Below, one piece after another: positions 33,369 through 43,313 of a stretch of DNA of 64,000 nt. A program made the translations under genes and the position numbers. Positions within the stretch are counted from its first letter, which is position 1. Each line of letters begins with the position of its first letter. The notes beneath the pieces were generated by a model, which saw only the letters and a program-made list of their open reading frames with translations, had not been told where the DNA came from and searched no databases. This DNA comes from Tenacibaculum jejuense (GTDB lineage Bacteria > Bacteroidota > Bacteroidia > Flavobacteriales > Flavobacteriaceae): NCBI RefSeq assembly GCF_900198195.1, contig NZ_LT899436.1:372001-436000 (forward strand). Reading direction: 5' to 3'.

Positions 33369-34577
33369 ATGAGTGTTTTAGAAATGAAAGTTCCTTCTCC
33401 GGGGGAATCAATTACAGAAGTAGAAATAGCAACTTGGTTAGTTGAAGATGGTGATTATGTAGAAAAAGATCAACCAATTGCAGAAGTTGATTCTGACAAA
33501 GCTACGTTAGAATTACCTGCGGAAGAAAGCGGAATTATCACTTTAAAAGCAGAGGAAGGAGATGCAGTAGCAGTTGGTGCTGTGGTATGTCATATTGATA
33601 TGAGTGCTGCAAAACCAGAAGGAGGAGAAGAGAAGAAAGAAGCTCCAAAAACTGAAGAGAAAAAAGAGGCTCCAAAAGCTGAACCAGCTAAGGAAACTTA
33701 TGCAACAGGTACAGCTTCTCCAGCAGCTAAGAAAATTTTAGCTGAAAAAGGAATTAGCGCAGCTACTGTTAAAGGAACAGGAAAAGACGGAAGAGTTACT
33801 AAAGAAGATGCAGTACAAGCCGTTCCATCTATGGGAACTCCAGGAATGGGAGCTCGTGGTTCTGAACGTAAGAAATTATCGATGTTACGTAGAAAAGTAG
33901 CAGAGCGTTTAGTTTCTGTAAAGAATGAAACAGCTATGTTAACTACGTTTAACGAAGTTAATATGAAGCCAATTTTCGATTTACGTAACGAATATAAAGA
34001 GGCTTTTAAAGCGAAGCACGGAGTAGGTTTAGGATTCATGAGTTTCTTTACATTAGCTTGTGTGAGAGCATTACAAATGTATCCAGCTGTAAACTCTATG
34101 ATCGATGGTAAAGAAATGGTTTCTTTCGATTTTCAAGATGTTTCTATTGCAGTATCTGGACCAAAAGGTTTAATGGTTCCTGTAATTAGAAATGCTGAAA
34201 ATTTAACGTTTAGAGGTGTTGAAAGCGAAGTAAAGCGTTTAGCGATCAGAGCTCGTGAAGGTCAAATTACTGTTGATGAAATGACAGGTGGTACATTTAC
34301 AATTACAAACGGTGGTGTATTTGGATCTATGTTATCTACACCAATTATTAATCCTCCACAAAGTGCAATCTTAGGAATGCATAACATTGTGAACAGACCA
34401 GTTGCAGAAAACGGAGAAGTTGTTATTCGTCCGATTATGTATGTAGCTTTATCTTACGATCACAGAATTATTGATGGTAAAGAATCTGTAGGTTTCCTTG
34501 TTGCTGTTAAAGAGGCTTTAGAGAACCCTGTAGAATTATTAATGAATGGAGATATAAAGAAAGCTTTAGAAATGTAA
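33369..34577 (+). CDS. sucB: Dihydrolipoyllysine succinyltransferase (2-oxoglutarate dehydrogenase E2)
   Basis: 402 residues. The lipoyl domain (1-75) has [12 protein letters not shown] with the lipoylated Lys44. A Lys/Glu/Pro/Ala-rich linker (about 85-115) follows, then the peripheral E1/E3-binding domain ([20 protein letters not shown]) and the catalytic domain ending [17 protein letters not shown], with the active-site His. It transfers the succinyl group to CoA. Translated with sucA. A strong terminator follows. Confidence 0.97.
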   Translation: MSVLEMKVPSPGESITEVEIATWLVEDGDYVEKDQPIAEVDSDKATLELPAEESGIITLKAEEGDAVAVGAVVCHIDMSAAKPEGGEEKKEAPKTEEKKEAPKAEPAKETYATGTASPAAKKILAEKGISAATVKGTGKDGRVTKEDAVQAVPSMGTPGMGARGSERKKLSMLRRKVAERLVSVKNETAMLTTFNEVNMKPIFDLRNEYKEAFKAKHGVGLGFMSFFTLACVRALQMYPAVNSMIDGKEMVSFDFQDVSIAVSGPKGLMVPVIRNAENLTFRGVESEVKRLAIRAREGQITVDEMTGGTFTITNGGVFGSMLSTPIINPPQSAILGMHNIVNRPVAENGEVVIRPIMYVALSYDHRIIDGKESVGFLVAVKEALENPVELLMNGDIKKALEM

Positions 34578-34605
34578 GCTAGATTATCATCTTAAAATAT
34601 ATAAG

Positions 34606-34635
34606 TCCTGTATTGTGAAAATACAGGATTTTTTT
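34606..34635 (+). terminator. Terminator of sucAB
   Basis: TCCTGTATT-GTGA-AAATACAGGA stem followed by TTTTTTT, 29 bp after the sucB stop. The following 200 bp (34636-34837) are AT-rich with no clear feature. Confidence 0.88.
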
Positions 34636-34837
34636 ATGGCTAATTATTGATAAAACGAGTTTGTTTAGCTGTAGAAAAAAACTTTTCTAAACTACAATAA
34701 GTTATAAGTATCTAATAAACTAGAATTTCGAGTTCTAAAATTATATTTTTGGGAAAATCATTTTAGTTAGACTTAAAGTAAAAGTTTGTAGAACTAAGAA
34801 TGATAACTGTGGGGTAAATCAAACATAAATAATTCTA

Positions 34838-37048
34838 ATGAATACTTTGATAAACATCAGTATGAGAAAGTTTTTCGTGTACTTAATGTTGCTTTTGAGT
34901 AATGTGTTAATTTCTCAGTCTGCTGTAAAAGAGCTAGATAGTTTAAAGTTAATGTTGTCAAAGCAAGATAATGGAGACTATGCTAAAGTTAATTTGCTGA
35001 ATACCATTTCATATAAGAATTATGGTATAGCACCAGAAGAAATATATAATTACGCAGAAAAAGCGAATCTTTTAGCAAAAAAAATAGGGTTTACTAAAGG
35101 AGAAGCAAGGAGCAAATATTTAATGGGTGTTTATTACTTATCAAAAGGTAATTTTAAAGATGCTTTTGGCGCAATTGAGAAATCCCTTCAACTGTATAAA
35201 AAAATTAATGAATCTCATGGAGAATCTACGTGTTATGATTTGATGGGAACTATAAGTTACTATCAAGGGAATTATAAAAAGGCTATTGTACATTATCAGA
35301 AAGCACTTCAACTTGCTGAAGAATTAGGGTCTAAGAAAAAGCAAGCAGATTTCATAAATAATATTGGGAACATAAACTTAGCTCAAGGAAAATTAGATGA
35401 AGCAATTGAATATTACAATCAAGTGATCGCTATTTATGAAGAATTGAATGATAAAAAATCAATACTTATTCCATTAAATAATATTGCAGTTATTTATACT
35501 AGACAAGGTAAGAATTTAGAAGGTTTAGCGTGTTTTAAAAAGAGCCTTGAGATTAATAGAAAACAAGAAAATAAAAAGAGTATAGCCGATGATTTAATAA
35601 ATATAGGAGCAGTATATTCTGCTATTAAAGATTATGATAAAGCGAAAGAGTCTTATCGTGAAGCTTCTAAAATCTATGAAGAATTAGAGGATAAAAACGG
35701 AATTTCTTTGTGCATTATAAGCATGGCTAATATTTATAGAGATTTAGGAGACCAAAAAAAATCATTAAGTTATTTAAATAAAGCTCTTGAAAATTACAAA
35801 AAAGTTAATGGTAAAAAAGGAACACTAACTTCTTACCATAATATAGGAACTGTTTATTTCAAAGAATCAGATTTTAAAAATGCAGAAAAAAACTTTCAAA
35901 TAGCTTTAAACATTGCAGAAAGCTTAGGGGAGAAACGTATTATAGGAATGTTAAATATTGCATTAGCAAAAGTTTATTTTCATTTCAAAAACTACTCTAA
36001 ATCTTTTAAATATGCTTCTAAAGGAGAAAAAATAGTGAATGAGTTATCATTACTAGAAGAACAAAGAGAAGTTAATTCTATACTAGCCAAGTTATACAAA
36101 AGTAAAGGAGATTATAAAACAGCATTAGAGCATCATATACTTTATAAAAAGTTAAATGATAGTCTCTTCAATAAAGAAAATATAAAAAAAATAGCAGAGT
36201 TAGAATATGAGTATAAATACAAAGAGCAATTACAATCGGCCAATTATAAAGAATTACAACTTACACAAGAGGTTGAAAGAACAGCTTTAGCTTTAGCAAA
36301 ATCTAAACAAAATTTGCTCATAGGTATTATTATTTTCTTACTTGTTTCTGTTGTTTTAGGAGGAATCATTTTATATCAAAAATTGAAAAATATAAAATCA
36401 GTAAATGAGAACATTTTAATGGAACAGAAGTTACTGCGATCACAAATGACTCCTCATTTTATTTTTAATTGTTTGTCTGTACTCCAAGGCGTAATTTTAA
36501 ATAGAGAAATCAAAAATGCAGTGAAGTATTTGTCAAGATTTTCCAAATTATTACGAATTACTTTAGAAAACTCTAGAGATAAAATGGTTCCTTTAAAAAA
36601 AGAATTAGAAGCTTTACAACATTATGTTATGGTTCAAAGTTTAGGGGTAGAAAAACCTTTCGACTATACAATTCATAAAGCAGAAGAAGTTCAAGAAGAA
36701 GAAGTTTTAGTTCCTCCTATGCTTATTCAACCTTTTGTTGAGAATGCTTTAGAACATGCTTTTGAAGAAGAACAAACAGATAGAAAAATTAATGTTAATC
36801 TTGAATACAAAGACAACCAATTGGTTTGTGTAATTTTAGATAATGGAATTGGTATAGCTTCAAAAAAGCAATCAAATATTTTGTTAAAGAAATCATTAGC
36901 AACAACCATAACTAAAGATAGATTAAAAATGCTTTCAAAGGAATTTAAAGTAGATTCGAGTATTAGCATTAAAGATAGAAGAGAGATTAATGAACAAGGA
37001 ACAGAAGTCACATTAAAACTACCATATAAGAAAATTGCAAATGATTAA
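34838..37048 (+). CDS. TPR sensor histidine kinase, LytS type
   Basis: 736 residues. The signal peptide is best placed from a second ATG at 34862 (MRKFFVYLMLLLSNVLIS). Residues about 60-440 hold eight or so tetratricopeptide repeats (ATCYDLMGTISYYQGNYKKA and similar) in the periplasm. A membrane helix is at about 493-513. Then comes a His_kinase domain with QMTPHFIFN (phospho-acceptor His about 538) and an HATPase domain (FVENALEHAF, LDNGIGI). The stimulus is unknown. It overlaps the LytTR regulator by 8 bp, forming a two-component pair. Confidence 0.92.
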   Translation: MNTLINISMRKFFVYLMLLLSNVLISQSAVKELDSLKLMLSKQDNGDYAKVNLLNTISYKNYGIAPEEIYNYAEKANLLAKKIGFTKGEARSKYLMGVYYLSKGNFKDAFGAIEKSLQLYKKINESHGESTCYDLMGTISYYQGNYKKAIVHYQKALQLAEELGSKKKQADFINNIGNINLAQGKLDEAIEYYNQVIAIYEELNDKKSILIPLNNIAVIYTRQGKNLEGLACFKKSLEINRKQENKKSIADDLINIGAVYSAIKDYDKAKESYREASKIYEELEDKNGISLCIISMANIYRDLGDQKKSLSYLNKALENYKKVNGKKGTLTSYHNIGTVYFKESDFKNAEKNFQIALNIAESLGEKRIIGMLNIALAKVYFHFKNYSKSFKYASKGEKIVNELSLLEEQREVNSILAKLYKSKGDYKTALEHHILYKKLNDSLFNKENIKKIAELEYEYKYKEQLQSANYKELQLTQEVERTALALAKSKQNLLIGIIIFLLVSVVLGGIILYQKLKNIKSVNENILMEQKLLRSQMTPHFIFNCLSVLQGVILNREIKNAVKYLSRFSKLLRITLENSRDKMVPLKKELEALQHYVMVQSLGVEKPFDYTIHKAEEVQEEEVLVPPMLIQPFVENALEHAFEEEQTDRKINVNLEYKDNQLVCVILDNGIGIASKKQSNILLKKSLATTITKDRLKMLSKEFKVDSSISIKDRREINEQGTEVTLKLPYKKIAND

Positions 37049-37766
37049 AACATTATTAGTAGAAGATAAACCTTACATCCGAAAAGGTTTAATGTCGTTA
37101 ATAGAAATGCTTGATAAAGGTTTAACTATTATAGGAGAATGTGGAAGTGTTAAAGAAGCGGTAACAGTAGTTCATGCTTGCAAGCCAGATTTGATTTTTT
37201 TAGATATAAATTTATCTGATGGTAATGCATTTGATTTTTTAATGCAAACAGAGGCATTTAATTACAAAGTGATTTTTATCACAGCTTATGATGAGTATGC
37301 TTTACAAGCTTTAAAAATAGGAGCGATAGATTATATTTTAAAGCCTGTAGATGTAGATGAATTAGAAGTTGCTATTGATAAAGTCGTTGCTCGTAACGCT
37401 ACAATAGCTAAAGAACAAATTTCTAAAGTTAGGGAACATATAGAAAATAATCGTTTGGTAATAAGTTTGCAAGATGGCTATCGAGTAATTGAAATTAATC
37501 ATTTGAAATTCTGTAAATCTGATAGAGGATACACGACGTTTTATTTAAATGATGGAAAAACAATTTTAGCTTCCAAACCTTTAAAGTTTTTTATGGAGCA
37601 GTTACCACCTTCAAAGTTTGTAAGGACACATCAGTCGTGTATTGTTAATCTAGATTATGTAGAAAAGTACGACAAAAGCGGAATGATTATCTTAAAATGT
37701 AACACACGGTTACCAGTATCTATCAGGAAAAAAGAAGAATTTTTATCAAAACTATTAAATAAATAA
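37041..37766 (+). CDS. LytTR-family response regulator
   Basis: 241 residues from the ATG at 37041, inside the end of the kinase gene. The receiver domain has acidic residues VED (7-9), phospho-acceptor D55 (LIFLDINLSD), T81 and K101 (YILKPVD). The LytTR DNA-binding domain (about 140-240) includes LKFCKSDRGYTTFYL and FVRTHQSCIVNLDYV. Partner of the TPR kinase. Its target genes are not known; the surface LRR protein downstream is a possible target by position only. Confidence 0.93.
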   Translation: MIKTLLVEDKPYIRKGLMSLIEMLDKGLTIIGECGSVKEAVTVVHACKPDLIFLDINLSDGNAFDFLMQTEAFNYKVIFITAYDEYALQALKIGAIDYILKPVDVDELEVAIDKVVARNATIAKEQISKVREHIENNRLVISLQDGYRVIEINHLKFCKSDRGYTTFYLNDGKTILASKPLKFFMEQLPPSKFVRTHQSCIVNLDYVEKYDKSGMIILKCNTRLPVSIRKKEEFLSKLLNK

Positions 37767-37868
37767 TTACTAGGTCAATACAAATGGAAACCCAATCATT
37801 ACGTATTTACATTTGTTATGTGACATATAATTGGTTATGATTTTCTTTGGTGAAGAAAATTATACCTA

Positions 37869-40001
37869 ATGAAAAAGATTATACTATTTTTTACAATACT
37901 TTCTACAGTATTTTGTGCCGCTCAAACATTTACGATTGCAAATATCAACTATGAAGTAACTTCACATGGTTTGGCTGAAGTTAAAGTAATAGAAAGTCCG
38001 AGTGTTTCGGGAAGTGTAACAATTCCAGATACTATAGTTTACAACGGTAAAAATTACACAGTTACAGCAGTAGGTGATAGAGCATTTTATAATACAAAGC
38101 TAAGTGCTGTTTCAATTGCTGGTACGGTTACTTCTATTGGTGTTTCAGCATTTTCAATTACGGCAATTAAAGAAATTGAAATTCCTGATAGTATAAAAGA
38201 GATCAGTAAATTAGCATTTAAATTTACTTTTTTAGAGAAGATAAAATTACCTGCTTCTATAACTATACTTTCATCAGGATTATTTGATACCACTCCATCA
38301 TTAAAAGAAATAACAATTCCATCAGAAGTAACACAAATTGGAGATCTTGCTTTTAGGAGAAGTGCTATAAATGTAATCACATTGAAGAGTGTAATTCCAC
38401 CATCATTAAACGCTAATGTTTTTTCAGGTGTAGTAACAGATTTAAGTAGTGCTACCTTAATAGTACCTAACGGAACTAAATCACTTTATGCATCAGCATT
38501 AGTATGGAAAGATTTCGGAACAATTAAAGAGGAATTGATTTCACAAAATAATATCAACTATGAAGTAACTTCACATGATTTGGCTGAAGTTAAAGTAATA
38601 GAAAGTCCGAGTGTTTCGGGAAGTGTAACAATTCCAGATACTATAGTTTATAACGATAAAGATTACACAGTTACAGCTATAGGTGATAGAGCATTTTATA
38701 ATACAAAGCTAAGTGCCGTTTCAATTCCTAATACGGTTACTTCTATTGGTGTTTCAGCATTTTCAATTACAGCTATTAAAGAAATTGAAATTCCTGATAG
38801 TGTAAAAGAGATCAGTAAATTAGCATTTAAATTTACTTTTTTAGAGAAAATAAAATTACCTGCTTCTATTACCACGCTTTCATCAGGATTATTTGATACC
38901 ACTCCATCATTAAAAGAAATAACCATTCCTTCAGAAGTGACACAAATTGGAGATCTTGCTTTTAGGAGAAGTGCTATAAATGTGATCACATTAAAGAGTG
39001 TAATTCCACCATCATTAAACGCTAATGTTTTTTCAGGTGTAGTAACAGATTTAAGTAGGGCTACTTTGATAGTACCCAACGGAACTAAATCACTTTATGC
39101 ATCAGCATTTGTATGGAAAGATTTCGGAACGATTAAAGAGGAATTGATTTCACAAAATAATATCAACTATGAAGTAACTTCACATGATTTGGCTGAAGTT
39201 AAAGTAATAGAAAGTCCGAGTGTTTCGGGAAGTGTAACAATTCCAGATACTATAGTTTATAACGATAAAGATTACACAGTTACAGCTATAGGTGATAGAG
39301 CATTTTATAATACAAAGCTAAGTGCCGTTTCAATTCCTAATACGGTTACTTCTATTGGTGTTTCAGCATTTTCAATTACAGCTATTAAAGAAATTGAAAT
39401 TCCTGATAGTGTAAAAGAGATCAGTAAATTAGCATTTAAATTTACTTTTTTAGAAAGGATAAAATTACCTGCTTCCATAACTATACTTTCATCAGGATTA
39501 TTTGATACCACTCCATCATTAAAAGAAATAACAATTCCATCAGAAGTAACACAAATTGGAGATCTTGCTTTTAGGAGAAGTGCTATAAATGTGATCACAT
39601 TAAAGAGTGTAATTCCACCATCATTAAACACTAATGTTTTTTCAGGTGTAGTAACAGATTTAAGTAGAGCTACCTTAATAGTACCCAACGGAACTAAATC
39701 ACTTTATACATCAGTATTAGTATGGAAAGATTTTGGAACGATTAAAGAAATTGGCACTTTAAGAACACCAAGTTTCAGTGAAAAGAGAGCGTTTGAAATT
39801 TTTGTAAAAGATAATGTATTAGAAATACAAGCTTTAGATGAAGCTTATGATTTTAAAGCTTTCAAAGTATTTGATTTTAACGGAATTCAAGTAGCAGAAA
39901 GTAAAGAACAAGAACTAAATATTTCAACATTTTTAAAAGGAATCTATGTAATACAAGTACACACAAGCAGAGGTGTTTTAAGTAAAAAGATATCCTTATA
40001 A
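37869..40001 (+). CDS. BspA-like leucine-rich-repeat surface protein with T9SS tail
   Basis: 710 residues. Signal peptide MKKIILFFTILSTVFCAAQ, then three near-identical 203-residue units (from about residue 25, 228 and 431), each holding LRR_5/BspA repeats (VTSIGVSAFSITAIKEIEIP, LKEITIPSEVTQIGDLAF) and a closing Pro-containing segment (VIPPSLNANVFSGVV). The C-terminal 75 residues form a type IX secretion sorting domain (FKVFDFNGIQVAES, LKGIYVIQVHTSRGVLSKKI). It is probably exported to the cell surface as an adhesin-like scaffold. Confidence 0.9.
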   Translation: MKKIILFFTILSTVFCAAQTFTIANINYEVTSHGLAEVKVIESPSVSGSVTIPDTIVYNGKNYTVTAVGDRAFYNTKLSAVSIAGTVTSIGVSAFSITAIKEIEIPDSIKEISKLAFKFTFLEKIKLPASITILSSGLFDTTPSLKEITIPSEVTQIGDLAFRRSAINVITLKSVIPPSLNANVFSGVVTDLSSATLIVPNGTKSLYASALVWKDFGTIKEELISQNNINYEVTSHDLAEVKVIESPSVSGSVTIPDTIVYNDKDYTVTAIGDRAFYNTKLSAVSIPNTVTSIGVSAFSITAIKEIEIPDSVKEISKLAFKFTFLEKIKLPASITTLSSGLFDTTPSLKEITIPSEVTQIGDLAFRRSAINVITLKSVIPPSLNANVFSGVVTDLSRATLIVPNGTKSLYASAFVWKDFGTIKEELISQNNINYEVTSHDLAEVKVIESPSVSGSVTIPDTIVYNDKDYTVTAIGDRAFYNTKLSAVSIPNTVTSIGVSAFSITAIKEIEIPDSVKEISKLAFKFTFLERIKLPASITILSSGLFDTTPSLKEITIPSEVTQIGDLAFRRSAINVITLKSVIPPSLNTNVFSGVVTDLSRATLIVPNGTKSLYTSVLVWKDFGTIKEIGTLRTPSFSEKRAFEIFVKDNVLEIQALDEAYDFKAFKVFDFNGIQVAESKEQELNISTFLKGIYVIQVHTSRGVLSKKISL
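37941..39750 (+). repeat. Three tandem 609-bp intragenic repeats
   Basis: The units start at 37941, 38550 and 39159, exactly 609 bp apart, and are nearly identical at DNA level (differences such as GGTTTGGCTG / GATTTGGCTG). Such recent amplification allows copy-number change by recombination. Confidence 0.93.
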
Positions 40002-40067
40002 ACAAAGAAAATAGAAAAAGAGAAAAGAACTATTATATAGTTAATAATTGGGGGATTATTAATTTAT

Positions 40068-40100
40068 AACAAGTCTGAAGTAATATTTGGACTTGTTTTT
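40068..40100 (+). terminator. Terminator after the LRR gene
   Basis: AACAAGTC - 13-base loop - GGACTTGTT then TTTT, 66 bp after the stop of the LRR gene. Confidence 0.65.
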
Positions 40101-40127
40101 AATTGAGATTGAAAAGAAATAAATATT

Positions 40128-40769
40128 GTGAAAGAAAATAGTAATACAAGAGTAGCAATTACAAAATCACAGAAACGAATGTTGGCTTTTGGAGCCATAT
40201 TATTTCATACTGAAGGACAAAAGATTTTAAGTGTTTCATTCAAAAATGAATATGAACTTTTTTTAAATGAAATAAAAGATGAGAGTCAAGATCGAGAAAT
40301 TGCTATAAAGAATTTACAACATTTACTTGAGTTAGGTGAAAGTAAAAAAATGGATTATTTAATAGGTAAGCAAGTTTTAGATGCAACTAGTGTGAAAAAA
40401 GAAATTTCAAAAAAAATGAAAGTTTCCTTACAACAAATTAATCCTGTAAATTCTACATACGCATGGGATATTTGTCGGTTGGTTGCTAAGAGCAAATGGT
40501 ACTTTTGGGCAGGCTATATTACTAGAGAAGAAATGTGGAACTTCATAAGTAAAGGTGTAGAACAAGCTTCAGAACATGGAGATGATTGGGAATCATACAC
40601 GATATCATTTTTGATAGGAAGAAAGCTTGCAGGATTTGAAATTGATGGCATAGTAAAACAAGTGAAACAAGTCTTTTTCTCGAGGAGTCCTTTTCTTAGA
40701 AAAATTAAAGACATTGATGTTTACAAGAAATATCAATTTAAATACAACAAAGTCATTTATACAAATTAA
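40128..40769 (+). CDS. DUF1266 domain protein
   Basis: 213 residues, starting with GTG at 40128 (VKENSNTRVAITKSQKRMLA). The C-terminal part YAWDICRLVAKSKWYFWAGY, then ITREEMWNFI and DDWESYTISFLIGRKLAGF fits DUF1266, a cytoplasmic domain of unknown function. The N-terminal half is unrecognised. It is followed 26 bp later by a lipoprotein of the same domain type, and a third small gene; the three probably form an operon. Confidence 0.7.
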   Translation: MKENSNTRVAITKSQKRMLAFGAILFHTEGQKILSVSFKNEYELFLNEIKDESQDREIAIKNLQHLLELGESKKMDYLIGKQVLDATSVKKEISKKMKVSLQQINPVNSTYAWDICRLVAKSKWYFWAGYITREEMWNFISKGVEQASEHGDDWESYTISFLIGRKLAGFEIDGIVKQVKQVFFSRSPFLRKIKDIDVYKKYQFKYNKVIYTN

Positions 40770-40795
40770 ATCAAAACTATAATAAATCATAAAAA

Positions 40796-41431
40796 ATGAA
40801 AATTTTAAGAGTAATAACATTAATATGTATCAGTTCGTTAATGCTTGGCATTCAATCTTGTGGAGAAAAAAAAGAACATTTAGAAGATAAAGAGTTAAGT
40901 AGTTTTATGCTAGGAGGTATTTATTTTTTAAATGGATATGGAGGTGTAGAAGCGGTAACAAAAATGATGAATGATGCAGGATATACTACAGACAAACAAT
41001 TAATTGAAGGATACAAAGAAATTTTTCAATTTGCTTTTGAAAAGTCTCAAGGTAGCGGAATAAAAAGAATGTTTAAGTCAATGTGGGATGTTAGTAATAA
41101 AAAAGAACTATTAGCAAGCATAAACGATTTAAAAACTAGAGATTATAAATATAAATCTTGGGATTACGCAAGAATAATAAATAATGCTTCTATGGGATAT
41201 GCAGCTAGTTGGTTAACAAAAGAAGAAGTAAAAAATATAGTACAGGAAATTCTTCCTTTAGCTCAAGAAAAGTACAAAGATTGGAAAACTTATTATGAAG
41301 ATTTTAATAAAGGAAGAATTGAATGGAATACTGAAGATCCACAAGCAGAATCATTCGAAAAGATATCTAGTACTATTACTACGTATACAAATTCTATTTA
41401 TCAAATTTTACCACTGCATCATAAAGAGTAA
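40796..41431 (+). CDS. DUF1266-like lipoprotein
   Basis: 211 residues. MKILRVITLICISSLMLGIQSC is a lipoprotein signal peptide with Cys22. SWDYARIINNASMGYAASWL, then TKEEVKNIVQEILPLAQ and DWKTYYEDFNKGRIEW match the DUF1266 pattern (WDxxR, GYxxxxLTxEE, W...GR). The function is unknown. It shares its operon with the DUF1266 gene upstream. Confidence 0.65.
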   Translation: MKILRVITLICISSLMLGIQSCGEKKEHLEDKELSSFMLGGIYFLNGYGGVEAVTKMMNDAGYTTDKQLIEGYKEIFQFAFEKSQGSGIKRMFKSMWDVSNKKELLASINDLKTRDYKYKSWDYARIINNASMGYAASWLTKEEVKNIVQEILPLAQEKYKDWKTYYEDFNKGRIEWNTEDPQAESFEKISSTITTYTNSIYQILPLHHKE

Positions 41432-41444
41432 ATAAAAAAATCAT

Positions 41445-41891
41445 ATGGAAGTTAAAACATATTATACAGAAGGAGATATTTTAATAGATCAAGTTGAAGA
41501 CATTCTGGTAGAGAATTTTGGAGATACATACAAATACAAAGTAAATAGAAAAGCTAAAAGTATAGCAGGGAAAATAGCAACTGGTGGCGCAGCAGATCAT
41601 ATAGTTGTTATTAAAAACGCTTATCATCGTATGGTAATTACTTTAGATAAAGTTAAAGACCCTAGAACAATTACAGGAGAAGCAAATACAATAGTTTTTT
41701 CTGAAGCTACTGTAGCAGGATGGTTGGCTTTTTTTAATAAGGAAGTTGGAATTATAGGACATTTTATAATTCGAGCGATTTATGGAAAAGCGAATGAATT
41801 TTATACTGAAGTAGAAAAAGCAGTCAAAGATAATATCAAAGGAAAAGAAGAAACTATTAATGTTGGACTGAGTGCTATCTTCAAAAAATAA
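41445..41891 (+). CDS. Hypothetical cytoplasmic protein
   Basis: 148 residues, no signal peptide. The middle (KIATGGAADHIVVIKNAYHR) and C-terminal helices (HFIIRAIYGKANEFYTEVEK) give no family I know. It lies 13 bp after the DUF1266-like lipoprotein and is probably co-transcribed with it. A terminator follows. Confidence 0.6.
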   Translation: MEVKTYYTEGDILIDQVEDILVENFGDTYKYKVNRKAKSIAGKIATGGAADHIVVIKNAYHRMVITLDKVKDPRTITGEANTIVFSEATVAGWLAFFNKEVGIIGHFIIRAIYGKANEFYTEVEKAVKDNIKGKEETINVGLSAIFKK

Positions 41892-41961
41892 GTAAGATGG
41901 GTATAGTCTAAGCTTCAGAAAGGAAAAAAGGTATCTTTTTCTAAAAAATTTAAAATAAAAA

Positions 41962-41990
41962 ACCCTCCGCATTTACGGAGGATTTTTTAT
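41962..41990 (+). terminator. Terminator, probably bidirectional
   Basis: CCTCCG-CATTTA-CGGAGG followed by ATTTTTTAT. The remaining 200 bp before the next gene (41991-42195) are AT-rich and hold nothing else I can identify. Confidence 0.8.
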
Positions 41991-42195
41991 TTGAAGGCAA
42001 ACGAAATCAAATTTAGTTTCTGTTTTTTAAGATGTTATAAATAAAGTGAGGTTTGTTATTTTAGGTTTGATTATTAGAAAGGCTACAAAGATGCTTAACT
42101 TACAGAAAGCGATTTAAGTTAAAAAGGGGTATTAGATTATATAATTATTTAAGGATTTTATATATTTATCTTTTCACCCTTGTAAATCCCTCGTA

Positions 42196-42843
42196 ATGCA
42201 ACCTAAGCATTTGTTTTTTGCTTTGTTTATTTCTTTTAGTATTGTTGATGTTTCAACAATTTTATTTGGGTTTAAAGATTTATTATGGTTGCCTAGAGTA
42301 TTAAGTTTAATGGCTATAGTTTTTTATGGATACTTTTCAAAAAAACAAGTCAAATTAAGCTTTTGGGTCTTATCTTTTTTTATTGTTTTAACGGGTGTTT
42401 TATTCTCTTTAAATGATTATAACTTATTAGGAATGCTAAGTTTAATTGCTTTGCGTTTTACTTGGTTAAAACTAATTTTCGATTTAAATACTAAAATTGA
42501 CTACACCATTTTTTTTAAAGTCTTAGGAATTACTGCTGCTTTTTTTGGAGTCGTATTGTATGCTTTGTATGTAAATAGTGTATTTTACTATCTATCTATT
42601 GCTACAACTTTGGGTTTATTGATGTTGTTATCAGCAGCTTTTTCAGTATTTACAACAAAAGGAGGGAACTACGGAAATCGCGAAATGCTATTGTCAATTA
42701 TAATTTTTATTATTTCTGATGCTTTATCAGGTTCTAAAAAAATAACTGGAACGTCACTATTTTTTATCATTTTAAGTGTCGTTTTATATAATACAGCATA
42801 TTATTTCTTAATGAGGGCCGTGATAAAAAACACAAAGAAGTAA
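42196..42843 (+). CDS. YhhN-like multi-span membrane protein (tentative)
   Basis: 215 residues with about eight hydrophobic helices and almost no loops. The late segment IIIFIISDALSGSKKITG resembles the conserved end of YhhN/TMEM86 proteins (lysoplasmalogenases that cleave vinyl ether lysolipids), where an SD...A pair is kept. The match is weak. It converges with the lipoprotein gene on the other strand, 3 bp apart. Confidence 0.5.
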   Translation: MQPKHLFFALFISFSIVDVSTILFGFKDLLWLPRVLSLMAIVFYGYFSKKQVKLSFWVLSFFIVLTGVLFSLNDYNLLGMLSLIALRFTWLKLIFDLNTKIDYTIFFKVLGITAAFFGVVLYALYVNSVFYYLSIATTLGLLMLLSAAFSVFTTKGGNYGNREMLLSIIIFIISDALSGSKKITGTSLFFIILSVVLYNTAYYFLMRAVIKNTKK

Positions 42844-42845
42844 GG

Positions 42846-43313
42846 TTATTCTTTAGAAAATTTAATTTTTAAGCTAGGAAAAGTAACACCATCTATAATT
42901 ATTTCAGAAGAGGTTTTATAAGCGTAAATTGAATCTTTCACGGTTGATTTAGATGTAACTAAATCATAATTAATTTTAATTTTTTCGATGGAATCAGATA
43001 TAATTTTAATTTCATTAGTAACTTCAATATTCTGAACTGTAGCTTCTTCAATTTGATTGATTTCTAGTATTCCATTCTGAGATAAATCTTGAAGTTGCGT
43101 TATAATATTATCTTTAAAATCAGGATGAGTGGCTTTCAGTTTCAATAAATCAAAATACTGATTGAACTTCTCTGATAAGAGTTCATATTTTGTAATTTCT
43201 AATGCTGATGTCTTCATATGACTTTCGGTAGTAAAATCATATTTTTTATTCATCTCTTTATTCGCACAAGACATAAATAGTAAAACTAAAATTATGTAGA
43301 TTAACTGTTTCAT
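42846..43313 (-). CDS. Lipoprotein, unknown
   Basis: 155 residues with a lipoprotein signal (MKQLIYIILVLLFMSC, Cys16). The mature part is helical with charged heptad-like stretches, then beta-rich (IIIDGVTFPSLKIKFS). It overlaps the stop of the upstream gene by 4 bp (ATGA) and is translated with it. No family recognised. Confidence 0.6.
   Translation of the reverse strand: MKQLIYIILVLLFMSCANKEMNKKYDFTTESHMKTSALEITKYELLSEKFNQYFDLLKLKATHPDFKDNIITQLQDLSQNGILEINQIEEATVQNIEVTNEIKIISDSIEKIKINYDLVTSKSTVKDSIYAYKTSSEIIIDGVTFPSLKIKFSKE

Noticed and set aside
38087..39688. Three similar minus-strand frames under the LRR gene
   Set aside because: They mirror the 609-bp repeats of the real gene on the plus strand, and have no start context or homology.
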